From an uncultured Nitrospira sp. (GTDB lineage: Bacteria; Nitrospirota; Nitrospiria; Nitrospirales; UBA8639): DNA of 7,165 bases. The DNA is taken from contig CABVRQ010000014.1 of assembly GCA_902500695.1 (NCBI GenBank), positions 50,320 through 57,484 on the forward strand, written 5' to 3'. Shown in pieces: positions 1 to 5,296 of the stretch (position 1 is its first letter; the number at the start of each line of letters is the position of its first letter). Under the pieces are notes generated by a model, which did no database searches, was not told the origin of the DNA, and saw only the letters and a program-made list of their open reading frames with translations. A program made the translations under genes and the position numbers.

Positions 1-1251
1 AGACCGACCAAACTGGTGCGGGAGGCGGTGGAGGAAGTGTACCGCACTGAATCGCGCCGGATTCTCGCCACCTTGATCCGCCTTCTTGGAGACTTTGATG
101 CCGCCGAGGAAGCTCTGCACGAAGCCTTTGCGGTCGCAGTCGAACAATGGACCAGGGATGGTATCCCGGCCAATCCGCGAGCCTGGCTTGTGTCGACCGG
201 TCGTTTCAAGGCGATCGATGGAATGCGGCGACGGACCAGGTTTGACGCCTCGCTCGCAGAACTCGCCACACAGTTGGAATCCAGCATTGATGACGTTCAA
301 GAAAATTCGGATGACAGTATCGCCGATGACCGGCTGCGTTTAATCTTTACCTGCTGTCATCCGGCTCTTTCGTCTGAGGCCCAGGTGGCAATGACGCTCC
401 GGGAAGTTTGTGGACTCACGACCGAAGAAATCGCGAAAGCCTTTCTCACGTCCCCACCCACGGTGGCTCAGCGAATCGTTCGGGCTAAAGCCAAAATTCG
501 CAAGGCACGAATACCCTATGAGGTGCCTTCGGAGACATCTTTGCCCGACCGTCTGGATGCGGTGCTTCGGGTGATCTACCTCATATTTAACGAAGGATAC
601 TCTGCCTCTTCAGGGGAATCACTCACCCGCCATGACCTCTCCGCTGAGGCCATCCGACTGGGACGATTACTATTGGAATTACTGCCGGACACGGAAGCGA
701 TGGGACTCCTGGCTTTAATGCTGCTCCATGACTCCCGCCGCGCCGCACGCATCTCCCGAACGGGAGACCTGATTCTGCTTGAGGACCAGGATCGTTCGTT
801 GTGGAACCGGGATCAGATCGCAGAGGGGGCAACCCTGGTAGGACAGGCGTTTGCTTCCGGCCAGGTCGGCCCTTATACCATCCAAGCTGCGATCTCCGGA
901 GTGCATTCCCGGGCTACACACCCCACGGACACGGACTGGAATCAAATCGTGTCACTCTACGACCTGTTGATGCAGGCGTCTCCTTCCTCCATTGTTGAAC
1001 TGAATCGTGCGGTCGCGTTAGCCATGCGCGACGGTCCATTGGCGGGTCTCAATCTCATCGACTCGGTCCTCCGGCGAGGAGAATTGTCCAACTATCATTT
1101 GGCACATGCCGCACGAGCAGACTTTTGCCGGCGACTGGGCCGAACTGCGGAAGCCAAGGCCGCCTATGAACGGGCCCTCGGCCTCACTCAGCAGAAACCG
1201 GAAAGGCGATTTCTTCAACAACGGCTGGCCGGGTTGGAAGATCATAGGTAA
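1..1251 (+). CDS. ECF42-type RNA polymerase sigma factor with C-terminal extension (5' end probably outside window)
   Basis: An extracytoplasmic-function sigma factor that should direct RNA polymerase to its own set of promoters. Numbering from the GTG at 16: residues 1-75 are sigma region 2 (AEEALHEAF, then NPRAWLVSTGRFKAID). Residues about 105-165 are region 4 with its helix-turn-helix (LTTEEIAKAFLTSPPTVAQR). From about 180 there is a long C-terminal extension with YLIFNEGYSASSGE, the hallmark of the ECF42/COG4941 group (DUF6596), and a helical, TPR-like tail. At about 411 residues it has the expected length for this group. The frame is open to base 1 and the GTG at 16 has no Shine-Dalgarno sequence, so the true start probably lies upstream. 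ECF42 genes are known to sit beside DGPF/YCII genes, as here. They usually lack an anti-sigma partner, and none is seen; the extension is thought to regulate activity. The family call is firm; the start is not. Confidence 0.93.
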   Translation, partial: RPTKLVREAVEEVYRTESRRILATLIRLLGDFDAAEEALHEAFAVAVEQWTRDGIPANPRAWLVSTGRFKAIDGMRRRTRFDASLAELATQLESSIDDVQENSDDSIADDRLRLIFTCCHPALSSEAQVAMTLREVCGLTTEEIAKAFLTSPPTVAQRIVRAKAKIRKARIPYEVPSETSLPDRLDAVLRVIYLIFNEGYSASSGESLTRHDLSAEAIRLGRLLLELLPDTEAMGLLALMLLHDSRRAARISRTGDLILLEDQDRSLWNRDQIAEGATLVGQAFASGQVGPYTIQAAISGVHSRATHPTDTDWNQIVSLYDLLMQASPSSIVELNRAVALAMRDGPLAGLNLIDSVLRRGELSNYHLAHAARADFCRRLGRTAEAKAAYERALGLTQQKPERRFLQQRLAGLEDHR

Positions 1252-1319
1252 TCCCCCCTATTCCTACCAATAGATAGCACCAGGCGTATTCCCGATTTTT
1301 AGGGACCGGGCCAAGGTCA

Positions 1320-1338
1320 CCCACAACAGCTTGTTGGG
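1320..1338 (+). terminator. Weak candidate terminator after the sigma factor gene
   Basis: CCC-AC-AACA pairs with TGTT-GGG across a three-base loop, giving a 7-bp stem with a two-base bulge. A short CTTTT run follows. It lies about 70 bases after the sigma stop codon and before the next promoter, where a terminator would be expected, but the stem is imperfect and the U-run short. Confidence 0.22.
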
Positions 1339-1401
1339 AACTTTTGGAAAATTTCTATTCCTAGAGTACTAGCCTACCCGGCAAAGCCCATGAGACCCCA
1401 T

Positions 1402-1430
1402 TGTCGAATTTGATCTTCATGAACGACTAA
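1402..1430 (+). promoter_or_regulatory. ECF42-type promoter for the first DGPF gene
   Basis: TGTCGA (1402-1407), a 16-base spacer, then CGACTAA (1424-1430), ending 43 bases before the ATG of the DGPF gene at 1474. The two half-sites match the ECF42 promoter motif as I recall it (TGTCGA at -35, a CGA-type -10). The same arrangement with identical spacing occurs at 3230-3258, in front of another DGPF gene. The repeat is seen directly; assignment to the sigma factor encoded at 1-1251 is inference. Confidence 0.72.
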
Positions 1431-1473
1431 CTGACAACAAAACCAATTCACCACTTACCGGAGGTCGGAAGTC

Positions 1474-1860
1474 ATGAAATATCTTCTCTTTTGTTGCCAC
1501 GAGGAAAAGAAGCTGGACAGCCTGCCCAAAAGCGAATGTGATGCTCTCATGAACGAAACGTGGGCCTACTGCGAGAAACTCAAGAAAAGCGGCCACCTCA
1601 TTTCGGCGGAGCCCCTTGAGCCAATCCAGATGGCCATGACCGTGCGGGTCCGCAATGGCGAAATGTCGGTCACCGACGGTCCATTTGCGGAAACAAAAGA
1701 ACAGATCGGCGGGTTCTTCCTCATTGACGCCAGGGACATCAATCAGGCTGTTCAGATTGCCTCCAAGTTTCCATCAGTACGCCTCGGGAGCATGGAGGTT
1801 CGTCCGGTTGAAGACATGCAACAACCAGGGACAAAATCGGAATCTTGTCAGGATGTTTAG
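1474..1860 (+). CDS. DGPF/YCII-family protein 1
   Basis: A small soluble protein of 128 residues from the YCII-related (DGPF) family, a ferredoxin-like alpha/beta fold. The biochemical role of the DGPF branch is not established. MKYLLF opens the first strand. The signature DGPF is at residues 68-71, followed by AETKEQIGGFFLIDARD, and the domain closes with SMEVRPVE near 107-113. About 15 polar residues follow and look like a variable tail. The start is supported by a GGAGG Shine-Dalgarno sequence about 13 bases upstream of the ATG, a somewhat long spacing. An ECF42-type promoter lies 43 bases upstream, so expression is probably controlled by the neighbouring sigma factor. Two cysteines at 7-8 in strand 1 are unlike the other copies here. 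The family call is secure; the function is unknown. Confidence 0.92.
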   Translation: MKYLLFCCHEEKKLDSLPKSECDALMNETWAYCEKLKKSGHLISAEPLEPIQMAMTVRVRNGEMSVTDGPFAETKEQIGGFFLIDARDINQAVQIASKFPSVRLGSMEVRPVEDMQQPGTKSESCQDV

Positions 1861-1938
1861 AAATTTCATGAGGATCAAAGATATCGGGGAAGGTCGATCC
1901 GGTCACTCCCGACAAAACCAATTGATAGAGGCTTTCAC

Positions 1939-2302
1939 ATGAAATACTTGTTGTTGGTTCACCATAACGAGGATGCATTCGGTAAAATGAGTGAGACCAC
2001 ACGCAAGGAGATGCTTGAGAAATCCGTGCAACTCACACACCAGCTCCACTCCAAGCGACAGTATCTGAGTGCGTCGCCGCTTCATCCCCCATCGACGGCC
2101 CTCATCGCTCGGGGGCGGGAAGGCAAGCCGTTGGTGAGACGGTCCATTCATGGAGACACGTGAGCAACTCGCGGGTTACTTCCTGATCGACGCCAAGGAT
2201 CTCGACTAGGCGAGTAGTATCGCCGTTCGGGTCCCAGGGGCACGCATCGGAACCGTCGAGATCCGTCCCTTCATCAGGATTTCCGGCCTGCCAACTGGCT
2301 AA
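1939..2302 (+). pseudogene. Broken DGPF/YCII-family gene 2 (frameshift plus internal stop)
   Basis: A second DGPF gene, starting MKYLLLVHHNEDAFGK and reading well to GKPLV (about codon 66). There the frame is lost: after GTG the bases run A-GAC-GGT-CCA instead of an Axx codon followed by GAC-GGT-CCA. This suggests two lost bases (or one gained) near 2134-2137. In the shifted frame the family sequence resumes as DGPFMETREQLAGYF, then DAKDLD, and hits TAG at 2207-2209 where the sister gene at 4538 has GAG (Glu). Beyond that it reads on as VPGARIGTVEIRPF to TAA at 2300-2302. Two independent lesions make a sequencing error an unlikely sole explanation. The uninterrupted product would be only 74 residues and would lack the DGPF core. 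The leader resembles that of the gene at 1474, but the -35/-10 spacing is off. Confidence 0.9.
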
Positions 2303-2546
2303 TCTCTGTGCCAATAGTTCAGTCCTTTCCGGTCGTGGATGACATCATCAGACATCGCCATGGCGTATGGGCCAGGAGAAAGAGCGACAAGGAGGCCCTC
2401 CATTTCCTGAATTCTGCTCCTGAAAAACGCTTTGTTCTTTCACGACATGTCCGTTCCCGAGTCTTGACGAGTATTCTCGATGTGTTGTCCAATTTCCTTA
2501 TCAACTCAACCTAGATACGGTGTGAGACAAATTCCAGAGGTGATCT
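2303..2546 (+). other. Intergenic stretch without a recognisable gene
   Basis: About 244 bases between the broken DGPF gene and the methyltransferase. A 68-codon reading frame opening at a GTG (2308) runs to 2514, but it has no Shine-Dalgarno sequence, no family resemblance I recognise, and is overlapped by an equally long antisense frame. No TGTCGA-type element is present, so the promoter of the methyltransferase is not identified. The stretch may be decayed coding DNA. Confidence 0.4.
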
Positions 2547-3212
2547 ATGACAAGGCGGTCGATTTGGCAACTTATTGTGACATTCCTACCGCTTATATGC
2601 TGGGGCTGTTCAAGTTTTGCACATGAGTCCATGAACCATATTGGACGGGATGCCTGGCAGCAACCGAAGGCCGTCCTTGAATCCTTAAATATTCTCCCTG
2701 GCGCGCACGTGGCGGACCTGGGTGCCGGTGGCGGGTATTTCACCTTTCGGTTTGCCGAAGAAGTTGGTCCGACGGGGAAAGTGTACGCGGTCGACATCGA
2801 CCGCGATGCCTTGAACGTCATCACCCAATACTCCCGAGTAAAAGGGATTGCCAACGTAGAAGTGGTGCTGGCGACAGAGAGCGATCCGCGCTTGCCGGAA
2901 GATCAGATCGATCTGATCTTTATCTGTAATACCGTTCATCATCTCCAAAACAGACTCGCCTATTTCCGTAATGTGGCTCGGTATCTGAGATCAAAAGGGC
3001 GAATCGCCATTATCGATAACTCACCAACGGGTTTCGCATGGCTGTTTGGTCAAAAGACGTCCAAAGAGAGAATCCAAAAGGAGATGGAGGAAGCAGGCTA
3101 TCGGCTGACCGCCAACTTTACCTATTTGTCAAAGCAGCATTTTCAGATATTTCACCGTAAACAACCAAGAAAAGAAGGGGAGGAGCTGATTCGGTCAGGC
3201 GACTCACCATGA
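2547..3212 (+). CDS. Class I SAM-dependent methyltransferase with N-terminal signal sequence
   Basis: A 221-residue Rossmann-fold methyltransferase. Motif I is VADLGAGGGYFTFRFA (55-70), the acidic end of strand 2 is VYAVDID (79-85), and the post-II/IV region is IDLIFICNTVHHL (121-133). GRIAIIDNSP (151-160) follows. Together these give a complete SAM-binding core close to UbiE-like enzymes. Residues 1-25 form a signal-like segment: TRR, a hydrophobic stretch (IWQLIVTFLPLICWG), then CSSFA. Cleavage could follow Ala25, or Cys21 could be lipidated, although CWG-C is a poor lipobox. The mature part begins HIGRDAWQQP, typical of a group of exported-looking methyltransferases. The substrate is unknown. 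The start is supported by AGAGGTGA just upstream of the ATG. The gene ends 17 bases before the promoter at 3230. Family confidence is high; the export call is moderate. Confidence 0.88.
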   Translation: MTRRSIWQLIVTFLPLICWGCSSFAHESMNHIGRDAWQQPKAVLESLNILPGAHVADLGAGGGYFTFRFAEEVGPTGKVYAVDIDRDALNVITQYSRVKGIANVEVVLATESDPRLPEDQIDLIFICNTVHHLQNRLAYFRNVARYLRSKGRIAIIDNSPTGFAWLFGQKTSKERIQKEMEEAGYRLTANFTYLSKQHFQIFHRKQPRKEGEELIRSGDSP

Positions 3213-3229
3213 AACTCATTCAAATGACC

Positions 3230-3258
3230 TGTCGATTTCCTAGCCTATCGGCGACTAA
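3230..3258 (+). promoter_or_regulatory. ECF42-type promoter for DGPF gene 3 and the DUF1579 gene
   Basis: TGTCGA (3230-3235), a 16-base spacer, then CGACTAA (3252-3258), 81 bases before the ATG at 3340. Both half-sites and the spacing are identical to the element at 1402-1430. It begins only 17 bases after the methyltransferase stop codon. It should drive the DGPF gene at 3340 and, by read-through, the DUF1579 gene 49 bases further on. Confidence 0.72.
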
Positions 3259-3339
3259 TAGGTATAACCCGGGTCCACCCAGCCGAACCAACCCGGAAAC
3301 CCGACACTTAACGCGAAAAATCGCAAAGGAGATACCACG

Positions 3340-3765
3340 ATGAGGTTTATGATTATCGTGAAAGCCACCAAAGACTCGGAAGCGGGCGTGATGCCGAGCG
3401 AGCAACTGCTCAGGGAGATGGGCAAATTCAACGAGGAACTGGTCAAAGCCGGCATCATGCTGGCAGGCGAAGGACTCCACCCGAGTTCAAAAGGCGCACG
3501 CGTCAGTTTCTCGGGAAAGAAGCGGACGATGATCGACGGCCCGTTTGTCGAGACCAAGGAACTGATCGCCGGCTTCTGGCTATGGCAGGTGAAGTCAAAA
3601 GAAGAGGCCGTCGAATGGGTGAAACGCTGCCCCAATCCTCATAACGAGGGCGGGGAGATAGAAATTCGCCAGGTGTTCGAGGCGGAGGACTTCGGTGCCG
3701 AATTTACGCCTGAGCTAAGGGAGCAAGAAGAACGCTTGCGCAACAGATTGTCCGAGCGGAGGTAA
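3340..3765 (+). CDS. DGPF/YCII-family protein 3
   Basis: A 141-residue DGPF-family protein, more divergent from the other copies. MRFMIIVKATKDSEAG begins the domain. The signature is TMIDGPFVETKELIAGFWLW, with DGPF at 66-69, and the core ends at EIEIRQVFEAEDFG (about 106-119). A charged helical tail follows (PELREQEERLRNRLSERR). The insert CPNPHNEGGEIEIRQ is typical of a DGPF subgroup that is distinct from the MKYLLL-type sister genes, so this copy probably arose separately rather than by local duplication. AAGGAG lies just ahead of the ATG and fixes the start. It is first in a likely two-gene unit with the DUF1579 gene (49-base gap, no promoter between) under the ECF42-type promoter at 3230. 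The function is not established. Confidence 0.93.
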   Translation: MRFMIIVKATKDSEAGVMPSEQLLREMGKFNEELVKAGIMLAGEGLHPSSKGARVSFSGKKRTMIDGPFVETKELIAGFWLWQVKSKEEAVEWVKRCPNPHNEGGEIEIRQVFEAEDFGAEFTPELREQEERLRNRLSERR

Positions 3766-3814
3766 TGATTGGGATAACCGTTCACTTCCATCAGTCAACC
3801 ACAAGGAGGCATTT

Positions 3815-4414
3815 ATGCGTCTGACAATTATCACTTTCTCCTGTTTGTGCCTTTTCATAGCGGTATCCCCAGCTCTGGCTGCGGACACGAATGCTGAAAA
3901 ACCGATGGACCCGCAGGCGATGATGGAGATGTACAAAAAACTAGCCACCCCGGGGGAACCGCACAAGTTGTTTGCCAGCCTGGCCGGGAACTGGACGACC
4001 AAAACCAAATCCTGGATGGAACCAGACAAGCCCCCGATGGAATCCACCGGCTCGGCGGAAATGAAGATGTTGCTGGACGGGCGTTTTCTCAAACAGAAAT
4101 TCACGGGAGAAATGATGGGCCAACCTTACTCCGGGATTGGAATCGACGCCTATGACAACGTTCGAAAAAAATACGTTACGGCCTGGATCGATACGATGGG
4201 CACCGGAATCTTCATGATGGAAGGCACGGCAAGCGCCGATGGCAAGACGATTACGATGCAAGGTCAGCATGAGGAACCGGGAGGAGGCCAGATGACGCAT
4301 CGAGCGGTCTGGACGATTGTCGACGACAATACACAAACGTTTGTCATGTACGGAGCCCACCACGAGGGCAAGGAAATGAAGATGATGGAGATCATCTATA
4401 CCAGAAAGCAGTAG
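3815..4414 (+). CDS. Secreted DUF1579-family protein
   Basis: A 199-residue protein exported by the Sec pathway. Residues 1-22 are a good signal peptide (MRLTIITF, a hydrophobic core, SPALA) with cleavage after Ala22 or Ala23. The mature part matches the DUF1579 family: HKLFASLAGNWTTKTKSWM (50-68), MLLDGRFLKQKFTGEMMGQP (85-104), GIGIDAYDNVRKKYVTAWID (107-126), and a closing strand MMEIIYTR. The family is predicted to form a lipocalin-like beta barrel; its ligand is unknown. It is strikingly rich in methionine, notably MDPQAMMEMY, EMM, FMM and KMMEI. AAGGAGG sits just ahead of the ATG. It follows the DGPF gene by 49 bases without its own promoter, so it is probably under the same ECF42 control. 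DUF1579 genes are often found beside DGPF genes, though no joint function is known to me. Confidence 0.9.
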   Translation: MRLTIITFSCLCLFIAVSPALAADTNAEKPMDPQAMMEMYKKLATPGEPHKLFASLAGNWTTKTKSWMEPDKPPMESTGSAEMKMLLDGRFLKQKFTGEMMGQPYSGIGIDAYDNVRKKYVTAWIDTMGTGIFMMEGTASADGKTITMQGQHEEPGGGQMTHRAVWTIVDDNTQTFVMYGAHHEGKEMKMMEIIYTRKQ

Positions 4415-4537
4415 CGGCACAAGTTGCGGGACGAATCAACCTTCCTTTGCTATCTGGACATCGGTCCCCCTTTTGTATTGCAAATATTGAGGCTCATTTG
4501 AGAATTGGCGTTGACTCATTCTGATGGAGGAATTCAG

Positions 4538-4894
4538 ATGAAATACATGCTGTTGATTTACGGGACCGATCAAGCATGGGACGAAGCCGGACGTGAAAAG
4601 TGTTACAAGGAATCCACGGAGCTTGCACACCGCCTCAAAGCTGAAGGGAAATATCTGGCAGCTGCTCCCCTGCATCCTGTCACTATGGCGACCAGTATCC
4701 GCATACGAGACGGCAAACGGCTCATCACCGATGGTCCGTTTGCCGAAACGCGAGAACAACTGGGCGGATACTTCCTCATCGAAGCCAAGGATCTGGATGA
4801 GGCGACGAACATCGCCACACAGATTCCAGGGGCACGGGTGGGAACGGTCGAAATCCGGCCTGTCCTCGAGATCGGGGGTCTACCGACGGATTAG
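4538..4894 (+). CDS. DGPF/YCII-family protein 4
   Basis: A compact 118-residue DGPF protein: MKYMLLIYGTDQAWD, LAAAPLHPVTMATSIRIRDG (40-59), the signature DGPF at 65-68 with FAETREQLGGYFLIEAKDLD, then ARVGTVEIRPVLEI. It is the intact counterpart of the broken gene at 1939-2302. The two share EQL(A/G)GYFLI(D/E)AKDLD and GTVEIRP, with clear nucleotide identity as well, so they are probably duplicates. The ATG at 4538 is chosen because it has GGAGG at the right distance and aligns with the MKYLLL starts of its sisters; the upstream TTG at 4505 would only add a non-homologous leader. No TGTCGA element precedes it in the 123-base gap after the DUF1579 gene. It may be read through from that unit or use another promoter. 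The function is unknown. Confidence 0.93.
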   Translation: MKYMLLIYGTDQAWDEAGREKCYKESTELAHRLKAEGKYLAAAPLHPVTMATSIRIRDGKRLITDGPFAETREQLGGYFLIEAKDLDEATNIATQIPGARVGTVEIRPVLEIGGLPTD

Positions 4895-4918
4895 TCTCCC
4901 AAGAAAAGGAAAAGTACC

Positions 4919-4924
4919 TGTCGA
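4919..4924 (+). promoter_or_regulatory. Orphan ECF42-type -35 half-site
   Basis: ACCTGTCGATTTC at 4917-4929 repeats the 13 bases around the -35 half of the promoter at 3230. The CGACTAA partner is missing at the expected distance: GGC of the VOC remnant is there instead. It probably marks the old promoter of the VOC gene whose front has been deleted. Confidence 0.45.
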
Positions 4925-4940
4925 TTTCGCCTGGACAGTG

Positions 4941-5108
4941 GGCTGGCTGAAAGACAAGTATGGTCTGTCATGGCAAATCGTTCCCACCGTGCTGGATGGG
5001 ATGATGCAAGACAACGATCCTGAGAAAACAAATCGAGTCATGAACGCCATACTTCAAATGGACAAGATTGACATCAACCGCCTCCAGCAGGCCTATGCGC
5101 AAGCATAA
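4941..5108 (+). pseudogene. C-terminal remnant of a PhnB-like/VOC-family gene
   Basis: From 4941 the frame reads GWLKDKYGLSWQIVPTVLDG, continues through MMQDNDPEKTNRVMNAILQM and closes with DKIDINRLQQAYAQA before TAA at 5106-5108. This is the characteristic C-terminus of PhnB-like (3-demethylubiquinone-9 3-methyltransferase domain, VOC superfamily) proteins, normally about 150-160 residues long. Only about 55 residues remain. The frame stays open leftwards into the DGPF gene, but those codons overlap that gene in another phase and show no VOC similarity. No start codon with a Shine-Dalgarno sequence is present. VOC genes are regular companions of DGPF genes in ECF neighbourhoods, which fits a once-complete gene here. 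The surviving reading frame has no further stops, so the loss may be recent. Confidence 0.82.
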
Positions 5109-5259
5109 GGCACCAGGATGCTCTCGCGATGGTCACCCCAATCTATTCGGGGACAACCTGCAGACCCGCACCATTGCGGAATGAACGTTTCAGAAATGGA
5201 CACATTCAAGTCGTGCCGGGTTCAGACTGAACAAGGTCTCATTGGTAAAAAAAATGTTT

Positions 5260-5278
5260 TTCGATGATTATCATAATT
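5260..5278 (-). promoter_or_regulatory. Candidate Fur-type operator ahead of the propeller/MoaD operon
   Basis: ATGATTATCAT (5264-5274) is a perfect palindrome with a single central base. Read on the minus strand, the 19-mer matches the classical Fur box (GATAATGATAATCATTATC) at 13 of 19 positions, with 11 in a row. It lies 18 bases before the start codon, in an AT-rich patch that could also hold a -10 (TATCAT, 5269-5274). No convincing -35 is seen. Iron control is inference from this one site. Confidence 0.3.
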
Positions 5279-5296
5279 TTCAGAAAGGAGTGGTCT

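Noticed and set aside
189..215. TGTCGA inside the sigma gene followed by GATCGA 16 bases later
   Set aside because: It lies in conserved coding sequence (region 2), lacks CGAC at the -10, and no gene starts behind it.
2308..2514. 68-codon frame between the broken DGPF gene and the methyltransferase
   Set aside because: GTG start without a Shine-Dalgarno sequence, no recognised domain, and an equally long antisense frame; most likely chance.
2787..2804. Inverted repeat GCGGTCGA-CA-TCGACCGC
   Set aside because: It encodes the conserved AVDIDRD of the methyltransferase and has a two-base loop, so codon content explains it.
3941..4420. 159-codon minus-strand frame
   Set aside because: It is antisense to the clearly real DUF1579 gene, and its sequence (His/Arg-rich) has no family resemblance.
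4415..4537. Possible independent promoter for DGPF copy 4
   Set aside because: No TGTCGA/CGAC pair and no good sigma-70 pair with correct spacing could be found.
4593..5108. A 171-codon plus-strand frame running from inside DGPF copy 4 to the VOC stop
   Set aside because: Its first 100 codons are an out-of-phase shadow of the DGPF gene; only the last 55 or so codons show VOC similarity, so I report only that remnant.
5136..5152. CCCCAAT/ATTCGGGG hairpin after the VOC remnant
   Set aside because: It needs a bulge and leaves a two-base loop, with no T-run after it; too weak to call a terminator.
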